From: Xanthostigma xanthostigma
Lineage: Eukaryota; Arthropoda; Insecta; Raphidioptera; Raphidiidae
Assembly (NCBI GenBank): GCA_963575645.1
Contig: OY754469.1
Span: forward strand, 17,254,001-17,318,000
Direction: 5' to 3'
Length of the DNA stretch: 64,000 nt
The number at the start of each line of letters is the position of its first letter. The stretch's first letter is position 1. Position numbers and translations under genes: made by a program. A model generated the notes under the pieces. The model had not been told where the DNA came from and searched no databases. It worked only from the letters and a program-made list of their open reading frames with translations. Positions 46,341-56,722 of this stretch are shown in pieces.

Positions 46341-46905
46341 TATTTTTTTATTAGATTATTTGAAAAATGTTCACTTGACACAATATTATAAGAGCACGGA
46401 ACATTGCGAATGGTAGGCGGTGCTGCCGTCACGCACCCGACGAATAAGAAGATTCTGAAAGCGTTCGACATAAGCGATTTTTCTTTATGGTCCTAGATAC
46501 GTAGGTACATGCAATGTAGATAGGGAGTTGTACTGTAATGTAATGTTGGTAGGTAAGGCGAGTTTTACGTCGCAATCGTTTAGCAGGAATGATGAGGCCA
46601 TAAAGGCGATGCAGCAGGAACATTGAGTGTCATCAGTGGCACCGGGTCCTGCTGCAGGTTATTTAACAAAACATATAATTGTTCGGTAGCAGAAATAACG
46701 GCGTTAGTTATAGTTATTGATCATACAAGTAAGGTTTATTGAACCGCGCCGCTGTGAGATGTAACCGTCTCTCTATATACATTTTTTGTCGCGGCTTCAA
46801 TGCAAGGGGGAACGACGCAAACTGTTGGAGACGCTAGACGTGCTGATTCGACTGTATTCAAGGCGTGTCGATTAAAACAACATTAATTTATCCAGGCCGT
46901 TTCAC
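46341..46905. other. Less AT-rich, unique-looking stretch
   Basis: No repeat match in the window and no recognisable frame. The minus-strand frame 46429-46623 has no family resemblance. Confidence 0.3.
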
Positions 46906-47208
46906 AAAATTTTAACAATACCATCACTTTTTGTCTACGAAAATTTGCTTTACGCTAAACAAAATTTTCCAAATTTTCAGTTAGTTGAGGAGGTACACTC
47001 TTACAACGTCAGGAACAGTACCAATATTCGCATTCCACTTTTCAAACGTAATAAGTTGACAAATGGGCCAAATTACTTGTCACTTAAATTATATAATCAG
47101 CTCTCAGTTACCATAAGAAACCTACCAATTAATCATTATTCAAAAGAAATCAAGCGTATATTAACAAATCAACCGCTGTATAATTACAAAGATTTTTCTT
47201 TTAATTAA
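46906..47208 (+). pseudogene. C-terminus of a non-LTR retrotransposon reverse transcriptase
   Basis: The open frame enters without a start and reads ILTIPSLFVYENLLYAKQN, then VHSYNVRNSTNIRIP, GPNYLSLKLYNQL and a final hydrophilic helix ending YKDFSFN. This order is the standard C-terminal signature of Jockey/CR1-like LINE polyproteins. The frame is open for about 100 codons, so the insertion is fairly young but 5'-truncated; the RT and endonuclease domains are absent. It is followed by a 3' UTR and (TATTC)n. Confidence 0.75.
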
Positions 47209-47290
47209 TGCATATGCTTTACTGACGATTTTGTAATTTGTTGTAAAACTTTTTCACAAATAAACTGTTCTATTCTATTCTATTCTATTA
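47209..47290 (+). repeat. LINE 3' UTR and (TATTC)n tail
   Basis: A short UTR ending 'cacaaataaactgttctatt' runs into tandem ctatt units at about 47268-47290, as in the LINE end at 38754-38777. Confidence 0.7.
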
Positions 47291-47984
47291 TAGTCAACGT
47301 GAACCGACTGACTTCTGTTAATAGTTTTGCGATAAAAACCCCTGTAAGTAGGTGGTGCTTATGCATAAAATAATATTTTTTGTTCAGTTTTATTCCAATG
47401 GGCTCGACCCATTTTTTTTTAGTGTTGTATTCCACGTTGCAAATAGATAATATAATATAAATAACAGTTTTTTTAAGAACTTTTCGGAAGTATTATTTCT
47501 TCAAGAAAAACATTTGCAAAAGTGTGAAATTTTTCAATATTATCGTTAGGCAGCTTCAGCTGATTGGCTGCCTGTAGTTAAATCACGCTCTCTGGTTCTT
47601 TTAATCTGAACCACGCGGTAGTGGTAGAGATAACTTGTATTACATCTCTTTTCATAGACACACCACTGTTTGTCATTGCGTGAAAGTGATGTGCTGACTA
47701 TAGGCTCAGCTTTGACGACTTCAAAATATGTCACCTAAATTCAGCCGTTTGAAACGAATACATTTTTGTAAATTCTTGTCAGCAATTAAAAGGAAAGATA
47801 TAAAAACGAAATATTTGGTTTACATTACTTGTTTTACGTGTAAATATTTATGTGCACAGTTCAAAATACGATCTGTATAATGCGGGATCTCTGCCTGTAA
47901 TTTCGTTATTTTGTGGATTTTTCAGTGTTTTCAAGTATTTTGTATTCTATATTATCTAGAATTTTTATTCGACTTTTTGTTTGT
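47291..47984. other. Unassigned stretch
   Basis: No repeat match or recognisable frame. 47550-47740 is less AT-rich than its surroundings. Confidence 0.3.
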
Positions 47985-48395
47985 TCTCTGCTGCATACGA
48001 GGCTGGTATTGCTGCTAGATTTGACTACCAGGTTTCTAGCACTGATTTTCTTAATTGCTTTTATGTGCTCGCTTCTCACGAGACGTCTTTTCAAGCGTGT
48101 TTTGTGATTAAATCTGGTGCACGCGCAGTGACAGTTCCAAATATAAACACAGAGCAAAACGTGTCTGTTGTCTGACTCTGAGCAGAATGGCGCCATGTTG
48201 GTTTGTGAGCGTTTGTTCATGTCGCCCACGTGACAAGATACTGTTTCCTGATTGGTTCTTGCTCAGAGCAAGCAGAGGACCTAGCTAGTAAAATAGCTCC
48301 TGTTCTAATTTTAAAATCTATCTTTTGAGCTAGCAGGCGTACCCAGCCTGCCGGCCAGCAGAAGTCCAAGCAGTGTGCACTGGACTTAACAAATA
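47985..48395 (-). mobile_element. Family C TIR element, copy 3 (reverse)
   Basis: Left end 'gctgcatacgaggctggtat', internal 'cgcttctcacgagacgtctt' and 'cacgtgacaagatactgttt', right part 'cctgccggccagcagaagtc'. The right terminal CAGCGGCC is missing. Three overlapping short frames (47906-48229 etc.) are translations of this repeat. Confidence 0.7.
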
Positions 48396-48756
48396 TTCCT
48401 TGCAGCTGTGTGGTACGTTACATATAAACTCTTTGTTCCATAATCTCGACCCATAGTCAGTACTTTAGGATCGATATCAGATATTATGTTCGACGTGTTG
48501 TAAAAACTAGTATCAAAAACAGCAGGATGTTCGTAAGTTCACGGTAAAATTCTCGGTGCGTCTCATACACATTTTTTTTGTCGTGAGACGACACATGATT
48601 TTGACAAACCGGACTGCATGTCTACTGTGTCGATGAATTTCTCATTCCGGGATTTTCAAATTGTCTCAACGCTCCCATTACGAACACGCTCCTTATCAAA
48701 TCCCGAACCGATCATTTTTCATAAGACAACACTCGAGTGAACGAGCACTAACTTTT

Positions 48757-48922
48757 TCGGAGTTTACTCCTTAAGAAAGGGAAATTTTATGAGTAGTAAA
48801 ATCAATTGGTGTGGCATTACGCTCGTCCGCATCAAAAGAGACAAACATATATATCTGTAGGATTTTACGTGCGAAAGGCTGAGATGGAATACATTACACA
48901 GCGTATCTAAGGAGTAAACTCC
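48757..48922. repeat. Small inverted pair
   Basis: ggagtttactcctta and taaggagtaaactcc lie 134 bp apart. The motif is itself partly palindromic. Possibly a short MITE. Confidence 0.4.
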
Positions 48923-48988
48923 AGTCGTGCGTCGGAGCTGACACACATACACTTTTGTTTCTGGCCTCTTTCGAAGTCCATGCTTTAA

Positions 48989-49698
48989 AGCGGCCTACAC
49001 ACCTTGATATTAGCTGCGATGCAGGCATCGACCTTTATGTTTCATGATGCAAGTAGCAGTGTGTGTAGTACTGAATCACGTATTTGGCATCAGTTGCGGC
49101 TTGCAGCGGTACAGAATCTGGAATCCCATTTTGGTCGGCGAGTCATGATGCCGAGTCGGTGATGCTGATGCAAGTTTCAGCGTGTATAGAATTGCGTCGA
49201 TGCCAAGGCGATATTAATTTATTTTTCCGCGCAATTTTAAAGGTTACTTTGTTGTTTGTGTGTGTAAATTCCATGATTGAAAGTGATCGTGTATATTGGG
49301 AAGAGTTCATAAACATTTATCATCTGCGTACGTGTCTTTGGAATACAAATGTACTTTTAGATCTTCCAATAAAGCATTTAAATAACGTTTTCTTTGTATA
49401 AACCATCTTTTTGACTATTTCCTTTTTGATTTACTTTTTCTTTTATGGAGTATAAAGAGTGCCCCAACTACTGCTAATGAAACTGGTGTTGGCAAAACGT
49501 ACCTCATTTTATTCGTCAAGCACTAGGTACCTAGAAAATAACTTTACCATACTGTTCTTGTGTTGCATGAACATCGAGTTGATTCAGGCATCGCAATAGG
49601 TTTCGATTTAAGTAAGCGTTTATGCAACTGATGCAAGTTTCATGTAACATAAGAGTCGATGCCTGCATCGCAGCTAACATCAAGGTGTGTAGGCCGCT
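48989..49698 (+). mobile_element. PIF/Harbinger-like element 1
   Basis: TAA at 48986-48988 and 49699-49701 flank inverted ends agcggcctacacaccttgat and its near-exact inverse; the arms continue for about 45 bp (tagctgcgatgcaggcatcg). A 3-bp TAA/TTA duplication is characteristic of PIF/Harbinger. It carries a MADF-like fragment, the second protein class typical of this superfamily. 710 bp, internally deleted. Confidence 0.8.
49273..49401 (+). pseudogene. MADF/Myb-like domain fragment
   Basis: From an ATG the frame reads MIESDRVYWEEFINIYHLRT then CLWN. W-x-x-F-I-x-x-Y followed by x-x-CLWN is the first helix region of the MADF domain found in the DNA-binding accessory protein of Harbinger transposons. 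The next conserved part (Y-x-N-R) is missing; the frame ends in an unrelated tail, so the gene is deleted. The 105-codon frame from 49084 includes this in its last third. Confidence 0.5.
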
Positions 49699-49701
49699 TA
49701 A

Positions 49702-50060
49702 GCCGCGGTGTTATCTTTTCAAAACGGAACAAACCGATGTCGGTATCAACTCCTCTAGTTCCGGTTGTCGAATCGGTCGGCTGCGCACACCGCCAGTCGC
49801 CGATCTGAGTCGCAACACAACGGAGCTGCTGAACAGAAACACTGCGCGCTGCCATTATAGTCAACTGGCGACCACTCGTCGACGACGAAGTGGGTGTGTA
49901 TGTTAGTAGTGTTTTGTCTTCTCTCCTCTTGGAGGAACGCGCTCTCTTGTTTCCTGTGGCAACGTGTTCTAAACTAAAAATAGTTGCTCGCCGAACACAC
50001 CTGTTCATCCAGATCAACACAACAATCGACTATAGTTCAGTGTTCGTTTAAAACTATAAA
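49702..50060 (+). promoter_or_regulatory. Candidate promoter or untranslated first exon
   Basis: A less AT-rich, CpG-containing island with no repeat match in the window. It ends in 'ctatagttcagtgttcgttt', where TTCAGTG resembles the arthropod initiator. It contains 'ctctcctcttggaggaacgc'. Short frames run through on both strands (49622-49906, 49640-50020) without family resemblance. No downstream exon is identified. Confidence 0.22.
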
Positions 50061-50331
50061 TGTTTAATAATAAATTAACCGAAGATTAAACAATAATACT
50101 TTGTCTAAAGTTTATAAACATTTGTGTATTTGTTGACGTGTTAGTTAAAAATGCAATGACGTGTGGCTGTTTTGTATACAAAGTGAACTGTAAATAATGT
50201 ATACTACTTTTTGGAATGCGTAGGTGTTAATTTTACTCCTGTTTGTATATTATGTTTATTGTTTAAGCAACACGAATATTATTACAAAAAAAACAAAATT
50301 ATGTTTTTGTTGTTTTCTGTTTCAAAATATT

Positions 50332-50500
50332 AAGCTCGATTTATAATACGATTCGCACAGACACTGGTTGGCACCGCACCGACAAATATTCGATAGAATT
50401 TCGGGTTTGTTGTAAGTTTGCTATTTCGAACCACTAAGTTCGATTTATATTTGTTTGCGCAGACACTAGTCGGCACAGCATCAACAAATATTTAGGAGTG
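50332..50500 (+). repeat. ~112-bp diverged tandem duplication
   Basis: 'cgcacagacactggttggca' with 'accgacaaatatt' recurs as 'gcgcagacactagtcggcac' with 'atcaacaaatatt', each preceded by aagytcgatttata. Confidence 0.55.
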
Positions 50501-51386
50501 CCCCAAGTCTTATTTCAAAAAGGTACAATGCTAGTGCGGTGCAGACTCGTGTTTATGCGAACATTAGTATACATCGGCCTTTAATTGAAGTGCGTTATGT
50601 ATATTTTCAAACTAAATTTTGATTTATTCATTTATAATCGTATGTTACGAAATTTACATGCATGCATAACATAAAGATACAGATTCTTATTGCTTTTTAA
50701 TTGGTATTACCTAATCCCGTTGATTTCGAGTAAAGAACACGTTTCTTATGTTATTGAATATTTATGAAAAAAAAATAGTATTATATTACAAATGTGTCGG
50801 TGAGAAAAAAATGTTGTAAAACTTCTTTTCGCTTGATCTGTATCACGCAATATCATATCAAGTATCAAACAATTCTTTGTCAAAGTCACATAGTTTTATA
50901 ATTCCGAGTATAGCAATGCCAAATTAGTTTAAATTGGAATTAAATATTGCATTGACTGTGGCGCAATCGAACTTAAAATTTGGAGGGTTTTCCGATATAA
51001 ATACCTGTTAAATAATGAAATGTAAAATAGAAATTAGTAGTAGTAGTAATTAATAACGATATCAATGTTTGCAATTTCTGTTTTTATGTGTATTTTGTAC
51101 AAAATACAATTGTATAATTTTTGTCGATTTGTCTAGGACACTATCAAGTGATATTCTAAACTTATAAACTTTATACTTTTTTCATCAGGCGATGATCCGA
51201 TTACGATAGGACTTTCAATAATAACCGTATATTAGTGTGTATGAAGGCAGACATAAGGGCTAGAATTCCTCTATTTCTAAAAGTTAATGTAAAGTTTAAG
51301 TGTAAAATTTCTCAAAATATAAAAGTCAACTTTGCAAAAATAAATAAATACTGTTTACCAGTTTCAACTGATAAAGTCGCCTCAAT
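50501..51386. other. AT-rich stretch, nothing recognised
   Basis: No gene or repeat structure was recognised. Confidence 0.35.
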
Positions 51387-51500
51387 ATGGTAACATATTT
51401 TTATATTGAAAATGATTCTGAGGATGAACCCGTAGCAGAGCCCCCACATTTCGAGACGGACCCCTTGGCCGCAACCTACGGCGGGCCTCCCATTTATTAA
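51387..51500 (+). CDS. Small acidic/proline-rich frame, unidentified
   Basis: 37 codons from ATG: MVTYFYIENDSEDEPVAEPP, then HFETDPLAATYGGPPIY and stop. Its composition is protein-like (acidic, then proline-rich) and its base composition is much less AT-rich than the flanks. No family is recognised. An offset frame stays open across it to about 51650, so the tract may be a decayed coding segment with shifts. Confidence 0.2.
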   Translation: MVTYFYIENDSEDEPVAEPPHFETDPLAATYGGPPIY

Positions 51501-51675
51501 GAGTCTGGTACCTATAGACCTTAAAAAAATCTGCAGTCGTAAGACTCAAGTCTCCTCTCGTGCCCGAGTCCATAAGCTACAGTCTGACTGGCCACCCCTT
51601 TTTGGCTGCCACGTCCGGTGTAGTCATTATTTAAGAAAGTTTTCAATTACCATACATTAATTCATTATTTTCTAG

Positions 51676-51755
51676 ACGACGTTGTCGAGTCTCTTCCCAA
51701 TGATACACCAGTTATTTTAGACATGCCACCAATTTTCTTAAAAATTCTCAGTTGA
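51676..51755 (+). CDS. Candidate terminal exon, unidentified
   Basis: The acceptor-like 'attattttctag' is followed by an open frame DVVESLPNDTPVILDMPPIF, then LKILS and a TGA. It lies 175 bp after the frame at 51387-51500. It could be the end of a small gene, a transposon relic or chance. No parent family is recognised. Confidence 0.2.
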
Positions 51756-53296
51756 AACAAGTCGAGCGAAAATCTCACCGTCCATTAAAAAAAATGAATT
51801 ATGCTTTTTACATTTTCCATTCCTTAGGGGATGCAAATCCACTGTGCGTGAATTTAGAATGGGGTGTTTTTCTCTCTATGGGATTACAGGGTGAACGTGG
51901 AGTCATATTTCAACATTTATTTCATTAAAAACTAAGTGGGACTATTTTTATGTTCTACTAACCCCTACGCCACACGCGATTGGGATGAAAAAAAGTTTTA
52001 TACAACTGTAGTGAAGCCTTTGGCTCCACCGCATTAGAGTATTATTTATAGGCTATTTATCGAGTGCCTGCAATTTTTATCTAAAATTAGCCAATATTTG
52101 ACATTTTTTTAATTTATAGATTAAATATTTAACGAACTTCTGTGTCAAACATGCTTCTAGACCCACCGGTTCAGACTTTTCGTTGTCTGTCAGTCAGTCA
52201 GAGTTTTAAGTAGATAATTGAAAATAGAGAATAACAAAGTGTATATTTTTTGATTTCTGAATTGAGCGTTGAATGTCTTTATATATAAACAAAAAAAAAA
52301 CTCATTTATATCATAACAATAATATGAGAATTATTTAGTTAGTATCTCTCAAACTACTGAGCTGATTCAAAAAGAAAATATTTTACTATTTATATGCCTA
52401 TCTCTTTGCGAGTGATTTATATTGGACGATAAAAACAGGGATCGAAAATAGTGACTTTAGTAGAACCAAGATCAAAATCTGACGTGATTTTACGTCAATG
52501 TTCCAACTGGATCGAGAATGAGATTTCGCAATAGGCGCTTCATTATTATATAAAGACTTTTAGGATAGAATAGAATTTACTATCCGGAACAGCTATATGC
52601 AGGATTCGTCAATTACAATTAAAAAAATACATCAGGTAAATTCATTGGCGGAATATAACCAAGCTTTAATTAACAATGACTTAATTTTAAATTTGGAAAA
52701 TTATAATGTCTTCATGTCAGTAGGAAAACAGTTATAGTATTTTATAGTATCTATATTCAGGGATATTTCGAAAAAGACTAAGGTTAGGTTTGGGACTGTA
52801 TCACATTGCGTTATCGTAACAGGGCGCTGTCATTTCCGAGCAAATCCGGATAAATACGGATAGTTTCGACTTATTCATACCTGGAAACAGAAGCTGGAAT
52901 TGAAAAGTACAAAATATTCTTCATAATTTTTTGGCCTGCAGCGAAAGAGGGATGAGAATTGTATCTACAAAGCAAACTCATGCGTTCTTTTGATGTTGTT
53001 CGTTATCAAACGAAATGGAAGATATTTATATTTACTTTTCAGTGCTTCTCAAATATTTGATTAGATTTAAAGAACTTTTTATCAGAAATATTTTAAATAG
53101 CTTCAAAGTCTGTTACACCTAAAATGGTACAATTTTACTAAACATAAATTACTGTAATGTAGGTATCTGTTTCTGATATTCTATAATAAGTATAGTCGTT
53201 TTATGTTTTGTAATACAAAACTCCCCGGCATATAATAAATGGATTATCCGATAGCTATAAAAGCATATAAAAGCTATATGGGCTTATAACACATTA
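51756..53296. other. AT-rich stretch with retroposon tails
   Basis: At about 52145-52215 'cttctagacccaccggttca' and 'gttgtctgtcagtcagtcag' form a retroposon tail. At 52270-52370 'tatatataaacaaaaaaaaa' and 'tctcaaactactgagctgat' form another. No gene was recognised. Confidence 0.4.
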
Positions 53297-54250
53297 TATA
53301 TGTTACGGTCAATACCCGAATTTAGTCAATGACCGAAATAAGTGCGCAAAACTAGTTGTGACCAACGAATATTTCCCAAATCAGAAATCTTACATTTAAA
53401 CGGCTATTGAGTGTTATAAAATGAGCAAAACTAGTTTTGCGCATTTTCAATTGGACAAAACTAGCTCTGTCCATTTCTGAACGGACAGTATTAAGTTTGT
53501 TCCAAGCAGCCGCGAACGGTAATAAAACCGTACACAGTCTTGTTACTGCGCAAGACTGTTTTGCGCAGTACCGATTTTTGAGCTAGTGCGCAAATTAGTC
53601 TTGCGCAGTGACAAGACTGTGTACGGTTTTATTACCGTTCACGGCTGCTTGGAACGAACCTTTATATCGAAATCTTCTTTGCGTTTTTTAAATCACTTTT
53701 CCACATCACTGAGACTTATTATATCAAAGGGATTTATTCTTCTTTATTGTTTAGTAGACAGAGGTTGTAATTCAGCTTTCAACAGATTTGCTTTCTTAAC
53801 ATCACTTAATGTAGTAAGGTAATTATGTTTCGTCATAAAATTATGTTTTTTTTTGTATCAGAAGCCTCCTATAGGCGAACTAGTTGAGACTCGAATTCAC
53901 CTTGCATTTTTACTTAATTATTACACTGAATATCCCGCAATTATATTAATTATAACATTCAGGAGAACAATTCAATAAGTAGGTACATAAACAACAACAT
54001 AACCCTACTTTTATTCGGGTTCGGACGTTGATAGAATGAAATAAGCAGAACTAGTACTGTCCGTTCAGAAATGGACAGAACTAAGTAGTTTTGTCCAACT
54101 GAAAATGCGCAAAACTAGTTTTGCTTATTTTATAACACTCAATACCCGTTTGTAAGATTTCGGGTTTGGGCAATATTCGGTGGTCAAAACTAGTTTTGCG
54201 CATTTATTTCGGTCATTGACCGAATTCGGGTAGAGACCGTAACATATATA
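53297..54250. mobile_element. Nested palindrome element with ACTAGTTTTGCGCA modules
   Basis: Outer arms of about 205 bp start 'tatgttacggtc' and are matched inverted at 54040-54250. Within them, the module aaaactagttttgcgcat and relatives recur (about 53347, 53425, 53455, 54105, 54185). An inner hairpin (53494-53565 with 53588-53660) repeats 'aataaaaccgtacacagtct' and 'tgcgcaagactg' in inverse. Flanks are TA-rich. No transposase frame; the frame at 53586-53822 begins inside the inner hairpin and is not treated as a gene. Confidence 0.8.
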
Positions 54251-54448
54251 CACAATATACAAAGTTGTTAGTAGCAGTCAAAATAAAGTAATTATAGATA
54301 GCACTGGTTTGTTTTGTGAGTTTGAATATTACGAAATTATATTGGATATTTTTGAGTTAATAATATTTAACAATTTATTTGAATACACCTGCAGGCAAAT
54401 TATTTCATTCATGATGCAGATGATTTTTTTGTAGTAAAACTTTTTTAG

Positions 54449-54533
54449 GCGTGGTCGGGATAAATGGCTTGGATCAGACGAAAAATGAAACGCTTCCCCT
54501 TCTCAGACTTCAATCGGCAGTTGAAAGAAAAGA
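54449..54533 (+). CDS. Candidate first coding exon, unidentified
   Basis: The pyrimidine-rich 'aaaacttttttag' precedes a segment with an ATG at 54464 in good context (gataaatgg). The peptide MAWIRRKMKRFPFSDFNRQL continues KEK into aaga|gtaagag, a plausible donor. The peptide is basic and protein-like but not recognised. Evidence is only splice-like signals plus composition. Confidence 0.17.
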
Positions 54534-54889
54534 GTAAGAGAATTGTCTCTACTCTCTGTCAAAGCGTCATACCCACTCTACACGCATGCGTAGTGCGTAC
54601 TCTGTGTATATGTGGCAATTTCTCTAGCCACGGTTACAAATTCGACATAAACATTACCCAATCCTGAAATAATAAAATCGTCAACAAATGCTAGAACCTA
54701 AGAAGTTTTCACTTTTAACGCGCGAGAGTGTCACGCATGTTTTTTTATATGTAACGAGCTTTTCGTTTTCTACAATCAGAGTTAAATAATTCAATTACAA
54801 GACTTGTCTTATTCTAGCTTTTATTTTTGAACCAGTATTGCCAGGCTTAGGAAAATTCTCTAGAGTTAGGGACGTCCCGACTGAAAATA

Positions 54890-55339
54890 CAGTGTAAACT
54901 CTATAATATAGCGACACTCAAGTGCACTTTGTGACGTTATTGAGAGTTGTCGTTAAACGTAGAGAAAAAATAATCCATTTTTGTGACTATAATATGTATT
55001 TACTCATAATATATAAAATTTACAACTGACCAACAAACATTCATACTATCACAAAGTAGCTGAGCTAAACATATGAAAGATAATCCCAACAAACATAAGA
55101 ACGTTTTTTTTAGAATTTTTGGTACGCATGATGCCGACAACAAAGCAACGAAGTAACACAAACAAGTACTGTTTTTTGCTAAATGATGACGTATTGTTGT
55201 CGTTCTTTAGAGTGGTTCTGTTGTTATTTAGAGTGTATCATTTTATGAGCGACAATGGTAAACCAACTAGAGTTAAGTAATTTCGACGTTTTAAGGCGTT
55301 TGTCGTCATAACGAGTGACGTTAAATGGAGTTTACACTG
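54890..55339. mobile_element. Pogo/mariner-like MITE
   Basis: Ends cagtgtaaactctataatat and the inverse ggagtttacactg, each adjacent to TA (54888-54889 and 55340-55341). Internal 'gttgtcgttaaacg' and 'cgtcataacgagtgacgtta' resemble pogo-type subterminal wording. 450 bp, non-coding. Confidence 0.75.
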
Positions 55340-56297
55340 TATATTCATTTTTTGCTGAATATTACTTTTTGATACCTCCATTGAAGAAACACACATTTTA
55401 CTCAATAGTAATTCAGGATGATCCCAGAAATAGAAAGGAGATATTTGTAGTCAATTAAAAAAAAATAAATGAGGATTGTAGATACCCCTCCTTTGTTGAA
55501 CTCTGAGGCGATGGCTCATGCTGCCTCACTTTAAAATAAATTCTGGAAAGCATAAAAAAATGTGGAAATATGTTCTCGCGTCCGATATCATAAGAAGTAC
55601 TTGATACTCATTAAAAAGAAAATGAAATTACAGATGGATTAGGTCCCGTCAAACGTTTATTATACATAAGAACTGATGGTAAATTAAAGCATTTATCATA
55701 GTCATTTAAGTTCGCCGCAGAAGCTTTATATTTTGTATATAGCGTTTGCTTGGTGACTGATCTTGTTGAAGTATTCAAATAGTACGATGTAACCGATGGG
55801 GTTGTCATTTTATATAAATTATTCCAAGTTGAATAACGCTTAATGAACAGTAATGGAGGAATGTTCCATTATTAAATAATGTTTTAATTTATTCATTTAC
55901 ATTCATGCATAACTATAAGCGGTTATGCGTAGGATGATAATCGCAAAAGTATAAAAAATTTCATGTAGTGTTCATTTTCTTCATTTAACATCTTTGTCAG
56001 CAGATCTATTAAATACAATTGTCTGTTTAAACCAATGTAATTGTTTTTTTTTTTAATTACCATTATTCAGCAGATAATAAAAGTACTATTGTATTGTCTA
56101 TTAAAAATAATATTACATTTAATCAGAACATTATGAATTTATTCTTGTCGATTGTAAAAAAAGTTTCTAGTTTTAATGATGGATGTAGACCGATTCGCAT
56201 TGACTATAAAAAGGCATGACTTTTGCGTAGTTTCTTTTTATACAATAGTATATAGTGAACGCTTTATAAATGCGTAAGCGATTTAACCGTACCAAGT
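55340..56297. other. AT-rich stretch, nothing recognised
   Basis: The minus-strand frame 55611-55808 shows no family resemblance. No repeat structure was noticed. Confidence 0.35.
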
Positions 56298-56620
56298 TTA
56301 GGCCGGTCGTCCTTTGGATGCGTCTTCGTCCGAATAATTTTCGTCAGAAATCGGACGAATAATTTCGTCAGGTTTCGCATATGTGGTATCATCTACTTTT
56401 TGCTTGGCACGAAGTCTCATACGTAGTAATTTATCAAACCAGCATATTTGATTGTTAATAACATGGATGATTATTTTTTGGAGAATTTCATCATTTATAT
56501 GATTATTTAAATGAGGGCGCAAAAAAGTTACATGGTTTGTTGGTCATATCCCACAAAGGCTTTTTTTCATAGATTACATCTTTCAATGTCCATCTTGGTA
56601 TGTTATAAATGACTATTTGT
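56298..56620 (-). pseudogene. Frameshifted remnant of an unidentified protein
   Basis: On the minus strand one frame reads NIPRWTLKDVIYEKKPLWDM then TNKPCNFF. A one-base shift at a T run near 56522-56530 then continues it as LRPHLNNHINDEILQKI, HVINNQICWFDKLLRMRLRA and an acidic tail ending SKGRPA at the stop. The two parts join naturally if one T is ignored, so this is a C-terminal gene fragment with a single frameshift and an upstream stop. The protein is hydrophilic with two probable helices; no family is recognised. It could be a processed copy of a host gene or part of a transposon protein. Confidence 0.45.
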
Positions 56621-56722
56621 CAAAACAACTACCAACCTGAATTTTTTGATGAAATTAAATTGGATTCTAAAGTGAATTTTATTAACGACATCGTGGATAT
56701 GAAAGAAATTTTGATTCGTTAA
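56609..56722 (+). CDS. Small plus-strand frame beside the relic
   Basis: 37 codons from ATG, beginning MTICQNNYQPEFFDEIKLDS and continuing VNFINDIVDMKEILIR before TAA. Composition is protein-like (acidic, helical). It overlaps the upstream edge of the minus-strand relic by a few bases. No family is recognised. Confidence 0.2.
   Translation: MTICQNNYQPEFFDEIKLDSKVNFINDIVDMKEILIR

Noticed and set aside
47906..48229. 107-residue minus-strand frame and two overlapping plus-strand frames
   Set aside because: All are translations of family C copy 3; the equivalent frame is not kept in copies 1 and 2.
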